Below are positions 35,703 to 47,793 of a stretch of DNA of 64,000 nt, piece after piece (position 1 is the first letter of the stretch; each line of letters begins with the position of its first letter). A model generated the notes under the pieces. That model saw only the letters and a program-made list of their open reading frames with translations, was not told where the DNA came from and ran no database searches. The position numbers and the translations under genes were made by a program. The DNA comes from Tetrahymena elliotti 4EA (taxonomy: Eukaryota > Ciliophora > Oligohymenophorea > Hymenostomatida > Tetrahymenidae), in NCBI GenBank assembly GCA_000231825.2, contig JH720361.1, positions 136,531-200,530 of the forward strand. Reading direction: 5' to 3'.

Positions 35703-37713
35703 TCAATATTTATTAAGTTAATTTAAATTTTAAATCAATAATTCTTCAACCTTTTTTAGATCTTTGTTTTAATCACTCATCTAAGAAAATTAATGTTCTT
35801 CTTGGTTATTATCTTATCCATAGTAATAACTTACTAAACAAGAGCAAGTTTTGTACCAGATTCTTTTTCTTATGTAATAGAGTGACTTTTATTAGTTTAT
35901 AAAATTGCTATCACCAAATGATTTTCCATATTACCAGCCTTCTTGATCTGTTTCTTCAGATAATTATATTTGCCATTCCCCATTATTTTACCATTCCCAA
36001 TTTTTATCAGGTAATTTGAAGTCTTCTTTTTTTAACTCTTTTAAACCTTATATGTCAGACCACTTAGGAATATCTTAAAAATAAAGAATATTTAAAGATT
36101 TTTCAAATTATCTATAAAATTACCTCCAGGCATAAGAATATCTGCCCATCCTTTGCCAAGCCACCATCTTTGATTTTCTTAAATGATAAATTTTTTAACA
36201 ATTTTATGTAGACCAGAGTTCTTTTCTGGAATAGGAAGCTCATCAACTACAGATTTAGGAAGATATTTCATGATAATTTCATTATCTAAAAAATTATTAA
36301 CTTTAACAGCTATCTCATGAACCTATTTTGTAAAAAAGAAATACATAAATTTAACTTTTTGGAATAGAATATTCTTACTCTAATTAAAACAACTTTTGTA
36401 AATATCTTTCCATAAGAATTCTAACTTATTAAAGAGAACCAAAAGGAAAAAAAAAGAATGACATCAAAGGAAATGAAAATCATTCCAATAACTAAAAATA
36501 TTGAGTAGTTTCTAAATAATTAAATATTTCTTATAACTTAAGTTTTATCATCTGAGTATAAGAATTCACAAACTTAGTCATAGATTTAAGCATAGAATCT
36601 CATTTACTCTTACAAAAAGATCATATTTCTCTTTAAATTTTTTATTTTATTTACATTTTTATCAATTATATTTTCTTTTTCAGGTTTCTTAATTCCTAGC
36701 TAAAAAAGAATTTAAATCACCCTTTTAGTGAATATGTACGTATATAAAAGAGTTAAGAGTATGATAGCTTTTGGATAGAATATCACTAAAGAAGTACTTA
36801 AACCAAACATCATTGTTTAAAATGTACTTGTCCATTTGTACACTTCTCTTAAGTAATTAGATATTGCAACAACTGGACCTAATTTAGAAACAAACTTGTA
36901 CATGTAATCATTCATATCTAAGTAATCTAAATTTGTTTCAGGGTTTTTCTCACACAAGGTAAGAAATCCTTCTTTTAACTTATTTGCTATCGAAGCAAAA
37001 AATTGTTGACCATTTTCATCAATACTTTATTAATTTAAATTTTAAGCAGTTAAAGGAGGAGATGATTTTTTTGAGCTTTATGATAACTTTGAATTACTAT
37101 TCTAATTTGTGATTTATTCTATATTTCTTTAGTTTAAGGGAGAACCAAAACAACTATCTAATAACATTGTTGAATGATCATCTAATTAATTAGTCATAGA
37201 AGATTGCTTATTGAAGGTATTGTAGGATTTAATTCCTGAATCAAACTGCTCACATTTTAAATGCAAAGTTATCTCATTTCCATCTATTGTTTTAAGACCT
37301 ACCTTACTTTTTCCTAGCTTTTTGAATATTTTTAAATGCAATTAACTTGCTGTTTATTTAAATTATAATTACAATATCATTTGGAGAAAATGTTTTTGAT
37401 GCAATAATCCTGTACTCAGGTTATTTTTCATATAATTCAATTATGTAATATGCAAGATCTTGACTATTAGAAGCCTTTTTCACATCTTTTAAGAATAAAT
37501 TCTCACTAAATAAAGCTATATTATCCTTTTTGCTATAGTCTACTACTTCTGATCTCACACTATTTTAGTTATGGTTCTAATTATTTTTTATAAATAAATA
37601 TTTGGATCAACAAATAAAACATGAAAAAATATTACAGATATAATGATTTAAACTTTACAATCTGAAGAGAGTGGCTTCTTAAGTTGTAAAGAGTTTAAAT
37701 GAACAGAGATCAT
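35703..37713 (-). CDS. C2 / membrane / dysferlin-domain protein (peroxin Pex24-Pex30-like)
   Basis: Five exons (37713-37636, 37576-37373, 37317-36379, 36322-36124, 36073-35703) total 596 residues with all phases matching. The N-terminus (MISVHLNSLQLKKPLSS, VGLKTIDGNEITLHL) fits a C2 domain. A Ser/Gln linker leads to membrane segments (TMMFGLSTSLVIFYPKAIIL with LTLLYTYIFT, and IFLVIGMIFISFDVILFFSF). The C-terminus has Trp-rich dysferlin-type repeats: ENQRWWLGKGWADIL, PDKNWEWQNNGEWQI, EGWQYGKSFGD and YYIRKRIWYKTCSC. Such architecture occurs in ER or peroxisome membrane proteins that shape contact sites and in dysferlin-related proteins. The order C2-membrane-dysferlin is unusual compared with yeast Pex30, which lacks an N-terminal C2. 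Function in membrane contact or organelle biogenesis is inference; domain calls are fairly secure. Confidence 0.82.
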
Positions 37714-38412
37714 TTTAAACTTATTTATTTAGTGAATTACAACTTTAAAAATATTATTAATTTATTCTTTGTTTTTTTTAACAATTAATTAGTTTTTCAA
37801 AAATATTATTAAATATTAATTTCTACAAAAATATAATCATAATCCTTTCCTGTTTAAATTAAGCAGTAGAAAATAATAATACCTATTGTTTTCTCATTTT
37901 TTTTCTAATTGATTAACATGAATTTGGTGTACTATTTTTCTTTTTATGGAAAAGATTACTTTTAATTATCTTTAATTTTGTTGAATTCTTAACAAAAATA
38001 TTTAAATTCTTTACATATGTATATATTTATTTACTGGCATCATTGTTTACATTTTTTAAATTTAAAATTGCTGCTTATTTTATTTCAAAATTAATTTTTT
38101 TGTCTTCATTCATATTTTTATAATTTATTTTTAAAATATTTTTATTTCTTAAATTAACTAAAAGGTATTATATGAAATAATACAAATTTTAGAAGATTTT
38201 TCAATTATTGTATATGTAGGATATTATAAATGTTTATTCTTTTTTTTTTATTTGTTAGATTATTTTTATTATCATTATTAGGTCATTAAAGAATAAGTAT
38301 ACATAAATTTTTTAGAGATTAAACAATTTAAATTAATTTTTGTAGAAATTTAGTTATAAAATAAGCAGAATAAATAATACTTATTTTTATAAATAATTTA
38401 CAAATATTAAGC
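37714..38412. other. intergenic region
   Basis: About 700 bases of AT-rich spacer between two minus-strand genes; nothing recognisable. Confidence 0.4.
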
Positions 38413-39371
38413 TCACTATTATTTTTTAGTGCTTTTCATTTTATGTGCATTTTTTCTGGTTTTACTATCAGGATTGAAAATAAATTCTTTGAAAGCTTTT
38501 CATTCAATAAAATATATTTAAAACAAAAAACTTTTTAAAATGTATGTTTACTTATTTTAACAACATAGCCTATGAGGAGAAAAGTAAATAAAATAGCAAA
38601 GTAAGGTAAATGGTGATACCTTATTTTAAAACCAAATAGTGTCATTAAAATATCTTTATTTAATATAGGTTCCTTTTTATATTTATTAAGATAGATAGTT
38701 AGAGAATATATTATATTATTAATTTATAAATACTTCAATAATCTTCTCAATAGATTTCATTACAATAATTTCGTTCTAAGTTAAAGGTTATACATATTAT
38801 TTAAGATCCTAAATATCTATATTCAAATAATCATCCCATCTTATTTCATCTATGAAATTAAGGGTCTGATTATAATTAAATTTAAGAGATTAGACTAGTA
38901 GAATAAATTTATTTTATAAATTACAATATAGCTATCAGCATATTCTTTTCTAAGTTTGTTCAGACACTATTCTATTCTTGAAAAGTAGAGCTTAGTTAAT
39001 ATCTAACACAAAAAATAAGTTTAATATAACAATAAGTTAAGAATAAATCTATGAATAAATACTGTTTCTCTATCTTAAATAAATTCATTTTCTAACTTCA
39101 TTCTTAATCTGTCTTCTTTGTTTTTCATAAACTTACCAATTGCTTCTGTACAAATAGTTAATTTATTGTTTTCCAAAGAATCATTTTCATATTTTTTGAT
39201 AGCCTAATTAAAATATCAATAATCCAAATTATGAAAAAGCATGATATTTTAAAATACCTCATAAATGAGTTCATCCTCCTTTTCAAAATTAGCTTAATTA
39301 TTAGCTGAATTTGCTTAAATTTATATGACAAGCAATCCTAAAAGAATTCGAAATAATATTTTAATTTACAT
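38413..39371 (-). CDS. small type I membrane protein, unknown
   Basis: Six short exons (39371-39258, 39203-39063, 39002-38925, 38865-38734, 38672-38552, 38495-38413) give 222 residues; every phase agrees, which is strong evidence. The signal peptide is MQIKILFRILLGLLVIQIQA. The lumenal part is helical and charged (FMKNKEDRLRMKLENEF, RIEQCLNKLRKEYADSYI, IRWDDYLNIDIQDLKQYVQ). A single membrane segment (LPYFAILFTFLLIGYVVKI) precedes a basic cytosolic tail with KTRKNAHKMKSTKK. The Lys-rich C-terminus could act as an ER-retention-type signal, though it is not a strict KKXX. No family recognised. Confidence 0.8.
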
Positions 39372-39673
39372 CTATCTCTAAAAGTGATTATCAAATTTAC
39401 AAAAAAATAGATATTTTTAATCAATTTATTTTTTAAAATTTAGTAAATTTTTGATAAATAATTATTCAAATTAAATCTAATAATATTTTTGGATAGAGAA
39501 TGTTATTTTCATTAAAAGAAATTTCAAAATAACGATCTAATTAATTTATCTTTTAACCTTAGTAAAAATAATATTACATGTACTCATCATTTTATGTTTT
39601 AGTAATTACACTCTCAAATATATTTATTTATACTAAAAACAAAATTTATTTTCTTTTCAATTAAAATCTTTTT
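39372..39673. other. intergenic spacer
   Basis: Spacer of about 300 bases holding the promoter of the small type I protein gene and the 3' flank of the next gene. Confidence 0.4.
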
Positions 39674-41789
39674 TCACTTTTCCATTTAAGAGAAACGTGA
39701 TGTGCCATCAAATGTATCCACAGTAGATTGTTACATTTATGATTATTATTAATTAGGATATCCTAATGAATTTTAATTATAGAATTCCTTAGCCTTTGTC
39801 TAAAACAAATCTCCAAAACTTTAATTAATAAATTAAAATAAATAAAGTTATTTTAGATAAAAGGATGTTTAAAAATGACACATATTCAATTTAATTGACT
39901 GTATATGTTTTTTGCTAGAAAAAATTGCTTGAAAAAAGAGCTAAGCTAAACACCTTAATTTTTGTTAAGAAAATTTATTATTTTATGTTAAAAAATGAAG
40001 GATTTCTCTAAGATTAATTGAAGAATTTTATTTTTTTGATTTTTTTTCTTAATCTTCTTAATCAGAATTAAAATAATTTCTTGATAAGTATTGGATTAAT
40101 AATACATTTTTTAATATTTAATAACTAGCAATTTCTTTTTCTTGTGAGAGAAAATTAAAACCTTTCTTTATTTTAAAATATTTTGTTTGTTAAAAAAATT
40201 CAGATTATCTCTTTAAAATGCTTTCAGTTTCTTTTAAAATTTCTTTGATAAAATGTTTGTTTTTTTACTTTTTAGTTCTTGAGAAAACATCTCCATATAC
40301 AAGTCCGACACCATGGGCGGTATCAAAGAAATCTCTTTTGACTTTAATTTCTGCCTCTCTCTTAGGGTTTTTAGGTTGTTTAGGAGCAGCCTTTTTTGAC
40401 CTTAAAGTTTAAGCCAGCTTTTATTGCTCTAATTCTTATTACTCTCTCTTTTTTAATTAGGCTTTCATTTTTTCTTATTTTAATCTTTCCTTTCTTTCTC
40501 TTTCTTCTTATTCTTATCTTTACTTTTCCTATTTTTTCTTTTACTGTTCTCTGAACATCCTTGCAAAACGAGGATCTGTTTTAATCAGTCTTTATTTGAT
40601 TTCCTCTTCTTCAATTTCTTGCTTTACTTTTGCTCTTTCTGCATCCTTGAGAACTTCACGTGTCAATATTCTTCTTATATTTTCCTAAAGAAAAATTTTT
40701 AAGCTTAAGTTTTCTAAGTAATTTTAGAAATACCTTGACTTCATATTCACTCTTGACTCCCCATTAAATTTTTAAATCACTTAAGTCTTATTAAAATGAG
40801 ATGAAATTTGAGAAAATATATTTTAAATGAAAATTACTATAAAATTTGTTGAGCTTTTGATCTTCTTCAGATTATTTTAATTCCTCTTAGACTTTACTAA
40901 GCTTATCTGAGGCAACTGATGCACTTTCTCCTTAGCTATCAGATAAATCTTTTAGTACGCTTGGGTCAGTAAGAAAATCTTCCCCATGCAGCTATCTAAA
41001 AACATCTAATTCCTCTGTTTTTTTACTTAAGAATTATCTAACGAGCTAATTAATTTCTGTAGCAGCTTTAATTTCTTCAACAGTTTTTTATTTCTGTTTA
41101 ATATAATCTAAAGTTATGTGTTCCTTACTTTCAATACTCTACTAATATCTCTTGTACTTAGCTCTATTTATTTTATTAAATATAAAGCAAGTTTTAAATC
41201 AATAAACAAAGGTTTCTTTCTTTCTTACTCTCCACCTCCTTCAAGAATGTGATGAACAACCTCTTTGATTTATCTATATAATCTCTTTACTTCAACTCTC
41301 TAAATAATTTAATTGTATTTCATATTATATTTTACTAAATTAAATATTAAGTACGTTCTTTTTATTATCTTCATCTTCCTTTTATGTGTCTCTGCTTACT
41401 TTTTCTATGACTCTGTGACGAGCTGATTATCTATTATTTTGAAGAGCCTTTAACTTCATTTCTTTATATTTTACTATTTCTTCTGTCAGAACATTTGCTA
41501 TATCCTAAATTATTTAACATCAAATAAATTGAGCATTTATTTAAGTGTTCAGTAACATTCTTTGAAAAAATTAATTCCAAAATAGTTTAAAATTTACAAA
41601 TGCATCTTTCTATTCAGAGTTATATTTTTCAATCAATAGTCTTATTCTATTTTCGAAATCATAATCATCTTAAATTTTCATTCTTTCTTCATCTTCAGTA
41701 CGGACAACTTTGATCTAATTTTTTAGCTCTTCCTCATGTTCTATTTTAACTTCTTCTGGAATATAAGTTTCTTTTATAATTCTAGGCAT
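39674..41789 (-). CDS. long coiled-coil protein, unknown (possibly ciliary)
   Basis: Seven exons (41789-41598, 41504-41355, 41299-41229, 41163-40838, 40786-40734, 40684-40269, 39818-39674) add up to 450 residues with perfect phase agreement. The protein is highly charged: MPRIIKETYIPEEVK at the start, an acidic/basic helical middle (YKRYQQSIESKEHITLDYIK, LSKVQEELKQSEEDQKLN), a continuous Lys/Glu/Gln coiled coil (QQKKKQEKQRQEQEERERK), then a Pro/Lys-rich hinge and a compact conserved-looking end (RDFFDTAHGVGLVYGD, NFGDLFQTKAKEFYNQ). No catalytic motif. In a ciliate, such proteins are often axonemal or basal-body parts, but that is context-based inference only. The last intron is about 450 nt, far longer than the others. 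Confidence 0.82.
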
Positions 41790-42690
41790 ATTTTTTTGAT
41801 TATGAGAAAATATGAAAGTCTGCGTGAGAGGTGCACTAATGTCTACTTTCTTGCCTCTCACATCCTATGGATGCTAATTTTTTGGCATGAATATATTCGA
41901 TTTAAGAGGAATACAACTCTACTAATTTTGTGTCGTAATCATCTTGATAATGCTTATTGTTTTACTACTTATATTGCTTAAAAATTTATTGGTTATCTCT
42001 CAATCTATATATAATTTATAAATTCAATTCAAATTATAATTTATTTATGAATTTATTGCTATCATCCAATTAAGAAATAAATTTAATGATATCTTTTTTT
42101 TCAGTATTTTTTTGTTAAAGAAGTTTTAAATAATTTAATTTTTAATTGAAATTCGTTGAATTCTTTTTATTTATTTTATAATAGAAAAATTTTTTAAATT
42201 ATGTTCCAAAATAAGAATTTCTTATTTATAAATTTATTCAATTCCAAATCATCAACATTTTATGACTTCTCCATAATTCTATTTAATAAAATTCTAAATT
42301 CTTCTCTCCAATCTAATTATTTAAATTTTAATGTTTAATTCATGTAAAAAAGTAGTTGTTATTTTTAATATGTAGTTATTATTAAGCAAAATAAGGCTCA
42401 ATCACTTAACTAACTAACATCAAGATTGATGTTTTAACCAAAAACTTAAAATTCTTTTTTATTAACCTTTAAAAAAATTTCTTGATTATTTATGGTTGAC
42501 TTTTACTAAAATCTTAAACAGATACTTTTCAATAAAAAGTTAAGAAATAAATTAATTTAATCTTTTTTAATTAACTTTTAACTTAAAAATGAAAAATATA
42601 TGGATAAGCAATTATAAATTTTTACATCAAATTTATAACAAAAATAAAACAATAATAATAATATATATCATGGTTTGGATTTAAATATCA
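41790..42690. other. intergenic region
   Basis: About 900 bases of AT-rich spacer between two minus-strand genes; no supported feature. Confidence 0.4.
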
Positions 42691-45156
42691 TCAAACTGTT
42701 ACTTTTGATTTATCATTTTCATCATCAAATTGACTCATAAAATCATCATGAGTTAATTCTATAATTTTTCTTCTGCATTCATAGAAAAGAATACAAGCAG
42801 ATATTATAACTAATCCCACAATAAAATAGTAAAAGAGTACAGTAGCTTTATATTTGATGACATCACTTGGATCTGCTAATAAAAGATCTACAACTAATTT
42901 TTACTCAGGCTTATAAATAAAGAAGTGATCAAAAACTTAATTATTCTTATCTGATAATAAGTGCTCAAAATAAAGGTGAGTTTTGTTCTTAACTGTAAAT
43001 GTACTAAAACCTAAACTTCTATCAGTAGCGACAGTCAAATTACCTCCAGGATCTATTTTTAATTACATATTTAAGATAAATTTTTGATACTTACTTGCAG
43101 TATTTTAGATTAAAGTGATTATTCTTTTGATGAACTTTAAAAACAAAATTCAAATTATACAATTTAAAAAATAAATATTTTTGATTAAAATTATTTTGCT
43201 AATTAATTTATTTGATTAAATTATATTAAATTTATTTATAAAAAATATAAAAATTTGAAACAATTTGGTTAAATTTCTCAAGGTTATAATATTTTTTACC
43301 AAATATTAATTCAAAAGATCTAGTTACTTTAATCTAAAATGTTGTGTTATTAAAAAAAGTTTTTTACATCCAGATGATTTAGGGAAGTAATGAGCAGTCC
43401 CACCAGTTCCATCAATAACATAAACTGGAGCAGTAGGTTAATCATAAAATGAGCATTACTTGAGATAACATTAATCTGATTCCTAGTACTTTGGTTGACC
43501 TCTATAGTTAGGATGAATTCTTTCATAAGCATGAACATGTCCAGCAAGATATACATCTACTTTATGCTTAATAAGCAAATCTTCAAGCTTTTTATATTAA
43601 ATAAAAATGCATTAATTCTTTAAAAAACAAATTAAAAACAAAAAAATGAACTCTAACTATTTAAAAAATAAATCAGTTTCAAGAAAAAATTTACTTCAGC
43701 AAAAATCTTGGGATTAGAGTAACAAGAACTTGTAGGATAATCTTCAAAGCAATGAATATTTTAATGAGAATAGACAATAACCCATCTGTAATCTTCCTTA
43801 AGTTAATTCATAGTATCATCAAACCATTAAAAAAGAGTTTTTAAGTACCCTTCATCAAAACCAATAAATGCATTGGTAACTGGATCTCTAATAAATTTAT
43901 TAGTGTTTAATCCAACTAATAATAAGTCACCAAATGTCAACGTATAATAATCATTTTTTGTGATTGAGTATCTAGGGTTTCTAAAGAAAGAGTTATAATA
44001 ATCAAACTTATACCATTCTTCATGATTACCAGCAACAGTCTAATATTTATTGATATTATATTATCATTTATTGTATTATATTTAATTACCACAAAAGGTA
44101 TTTAAGCATATGAAAACTCTCCTGACTTTAAAAACTCTGCACCTCTTTATCCACTATCATCTGGCAAGTCATAGCCATAGTCACCACCACCAATAAGTGC
44201 AACATACTTTGATCTTTCTCTATTTATCTGTTTTATTTGAAAAAATTTAAATTCTTTCAATTTTGAGTATTAATTACATAGTCATCTATAACCTTCATAT
44301 TATCTTTTCCCATTCTTCTACCTTGATAGCCTGGTTCTTCATTTAAATTGATATCAAAATCAGCAATCCAAGCAAATTTGAATTCTCTATCTTTCAACTT
44401 ACTGTAATCATGGTGATAAAAAAAGAAGGGTTCCCTATATTATAATATTAATTTTTAAGAAAGATAACTCTTTATTAACAACTTACTTATGCAAGAATTT
44501 TGTAGGATCAGTATCTATTTTTTAAAAAAAATATTAAGTTTATTTATTCTATTTTAAATAAAGAAAATAAGAATATATAAATATTTTAAATAGATAAATA
44601 AATAAATACCTGAAGGGTATAAGCAGTTGTAACGATAGGTGGTATCAAGATCAAAACGTAAATCAACAGAATCAAATTAAAATTCATAAATGTATCTCTC
44701 AAAATCGCCTGTCCTAGTTTCTGTTCCTTTAATTCCACTTGTGTCCTTGGCTTAGACTTAATTTTAATTAGGTTTAGAAGAATTAATAATATATAAATAA
44801 TTAATAAAAATTACAAAATCTAGTAATGTTGTAAGGTTTAAGGATAATTGCTGAGCTAAAAGGTTTAATTAACTCAATATAATTTTAAGGACACTTTTCC
44901 TATTTTAAATTTAAAAAGTATGATTGTTTTCTGTTTTCTTAATCGTATTGAGGGATTTTTTTACCCTAGTGAAATAAGTAATTGTGTAATCATGATGAGG
45001 AGATTCCATCATTTATTCCTTATCGTATTAAGTAGATAAATCAAAATTATCACCTAAGCTTAACTTAACTCCTTCTGGTAAGCATCCATTTTTAATGTCT
45101 TGAGATAATACTTAACTCAGAATGCAAATTGTAAATAAAAAGTATATTTTTTTCAT
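42691..45156 (-). CDS. membrane-anchored purple acid phosphatase-like metallophosphoesterase
   Basis: About nine exons; the first is 45156-44965 and the last starts at 43052. The signal peptide is MKKIYFLFTICILSQVLSQ. An N-terminal beta domain (ETRTGDFERYIYEFQFDSV) precedes the metallophosphatase domain: FAWIADFDIN, ALIGGGDYGYDLPDD, VTVAGNHEEW, VIVYSHQ and YLAGHVHAYERIHP. These are the metal-binding blocks of purple acid phosphatases, with Asp, the chromophoric Tyr, Asn, and three His. GTGGTAHYF follows. A transmembrane segment (FYYFIVGLVIISACILFY) and an acidic tail (SQFDDENDKSK) close the protein, so it is probably displayed on the cell surface or in a lysosome-like compartment. Splicing just after GTGGTAHYFPKSSG is ambiguous (the small exon near 43095-43138). 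The reaction is hydrolysis of phosphomonoesters at acid pH. Confidence 0.88.
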
Positions 45157-46129
45157 TTTATCTGAAATTGATTATTTTAATAATATCATTTGATTTATCA
45201 AATTAATTATGTGATAAACTGATTTATCAAAAAAGAAATTTATGATTAATCAATATACAAAGATTTCAAACAAGAAAAAATATTAGAGTTTGTGTATCAA
45301 ACTTTAAATAAGTCTTTTAGTGAATAATGATAACAAATATATTTTACTCTACAATGAAAATAAAATTCTGAATTACTATAAAACTTATCTTAGAGCTAAA
45401 TTTAGATTTTTTAATAGACTTGATTATTAATTAAATTCAGATTGAAAACCTTCTTTTACTACAAACATAAAATTTATATCTAAATTTAGATCTTTTTATT
45501 ATTTTGTTGTTAATTAATACCAAAAATATTAGCAGTAAACTAAAACAAATTTATTTATTTTGATTCCTAATCTCATTTTTATAAAAAGTACATCATTTAT
45601 TTTAATTTAAAAATACCATTTTTATTAAATATTTATTTCTTCTCTAATATTTTTCTAATAAAAAAAACATTTTCTTGATATTACAAAATAATTTTTTTTA
45701 AAAAAATTCATTTCTAAGAATTTACCATTTAAAGTAAATTTGATATTAAGAAATTCTTATTTTATGAAAAGAAATATATAAAAAGAAAGCTCCATTTTAA
45801 AAGCATTTTTTTTAATTTCAATAAAAATTTTTAGCATTTTTAAATTGTAACTTTCAAAGTATTATATGAATGAAATTCCAATCTAAAAAATATTCTGTAA
45901 AAAACACAAAAATAGAATTTTAGTTTATTCCTTCTTTTAAAATGAATTCATTTTTACAAGAATAAAATCGAAGTTTATTTTCTAAATACATCACTTGCAA
46001 AATTTGCTAACCAAATCTTGTAAAATGATTTGTGCAATAATTACATTCCTCCTTTTTGACCCCTAGGAGGCTTTAGATTTAAATATGGTCTTTTGCAATA
46101 TATTTGTAAAAATAAAATTAAAATTTATT
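45157..46129. other. intergenic region
   Basis: About 970 bases of AT-rich spacer up to the left border of the duplicated MORN block. No gene found. Confidence 0.4.
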
Positions 46130-47169
46130 ATTTTTAGATAAATAAATGGCTAGTTAATCAATTTATAAACAGATATGATTACACAAAATGTCAGCTAGAA
46201 TATTTATTTTTAATAAAAACTTTCTATTTTAGAATTAAGAAATTCAAAATTTTTGTTGATAGTAATAAAAATATAAAATATGTATGTACCAAATAAGAAT
46301 TCATAAAGCAAAGTAAAGAATTTTTTATTTAAGAAAATAAAAAATAACGCCACTTCAATAAGAAAATACTATTTATTAATTATTGGTTGAATTTTTAATT
46401 TATTGATTGGTTACTGTTGATTTGTTTATTCTTTGCAAAAATATTCTTTTACTCATAAAATTTTACCATTTTTTTAGAGCTTAAGTGAATGAATGAATAT
46501 ATGAATTAGTATAGGTATTTAAAATTTCTAAATTTTTATTTCTTTTCACCTTCCCTTTCTTAACCTTCAGAATTAAGATAGAAGCTTGCCATACTATTGA
46601 TAATTATAAGTTCCAACACCATGCTTTTTGTTGTTAATAAATTATTCTTTGTAATATGAACCATCAGTTCAAAAATATTTACCCTTTCCTTACTTTTTAC
46701 CTTTTATAATAATAATTAAAAAATTAAAGGAGATGTTATTTTATTTCCTATTGTGAAAGATACTAGAAAAATTATTTAAAAATTAAAAATGTTTTCATTC
46801 AATGAAACAAAAATATTGATTTTGACAAATCATGTATCAATCAAACTTTTATTTAGTTTCACTGCTCTCTAAAAAGAAAATTAAATTAACTTTTAAGTAC
46901 CAAAATTTGTAAAAATAAGACAAAGATGATAAAAGGAATTCAGGCTTTGTATTATTTTTTAATTTTACAATACAAAAAAAAAGAAATGCTTAATTGAATT
47001 AAATTACCTTGAATTTATTGTCCTTCAAACTAATCACCATTAGGCCAAATTTAAGTGCCTTGACCTTCTTACTTATTATCAACCCAACTACCAAAACACT
47101 AGGAACAATCAGAGTAAGTGTAGGTATCCTACCCATTTGCCTGATCATTCTTCCATTTACCCTTAAAAA
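46130..47169 (-). pseudogene. decayed partial tandem copy of the MORN-repeat gene
   Basis: This block repeats the 3' half and downstream flank of the intact MORN gene (matching 47480-48910). Copy exon 47169-47008 keeps a MORN frame (GKWKNDQANGQDTYTYSD, GSWVDNKQEGQGTQIWPNGD) with its splice sites. The next copy exon starts at 46700 but has TGA at 46669-46671 where the intact copy has TGG (GKYF-stop-TDGSYY versus [11 protein letters not shown]). The exon encoding [14 protein letters not shown] is missing, and the last exon is frameshifted. Intron and 3' flank sequences are also alignable by eye (for example TAATAATAATTAAAAAATTA versus TAATAATAATTGAAAGATTA), so this is a DNA-level duplication, not a retrocopy. 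Confidence 0.85.
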
Positions 47170-47793
47170 CTTCAAAAAATTATGATTTTTTGAAAAACAT
47201 TACTGGGCAGAAACAAAATCTATTCATTAAATTTTAATATTTAATTTGGTGTTATTTTATTCAAATAGTTTTTTAAAAATTTATTAAATTCTAAGGCATT
47301 TTATTAATTTCTTAAAAGTAATCAAAAGTATTTTTTTTTTTTAAAAATGATTCAAAAAATTAAACTCACTGATCCTGGCATGAAAAAGAGGAAAAAAATT
47401 ATAGAAGAATGAGGGAATTACCTTATAAAAAAACATAAATAATTGTATAATTGTAAAAGTAAAGTTAATAAATTTATTAATTTTGTATAATTAAATGGTT
47501 AGCTAATTAATTTATAAACGGCTATGACAACACAAAGTGCAAATTAGTATATACTTGAATTTCTTATTTTATATATTTTTATTTTAGATTATAATAAATA
47601 ATGCTGCTTGCGATAAGAAAATGCTACTAAACAGAATTATTGGTTGGTTCTTTGATTTTATTGATTAGTTATTGATTGATTGCATGATTGCTTCCTTATT
47701 CTTCACAGAAATATTATTTTACTCATATTTTTTTCTATTTAATCAAGAAGTGAAGTGAATAAATGAGTTATGAAAGATAAAATTTCAATAATC

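Noticed and set aside
40218..40412. Plus-strand ORF with a hydrophobic look
   Set aside because: It lies antisense to the Lys/Ala/Pro-rich exon of the coiled-coil gene, which is supported by seven in-phase exons.
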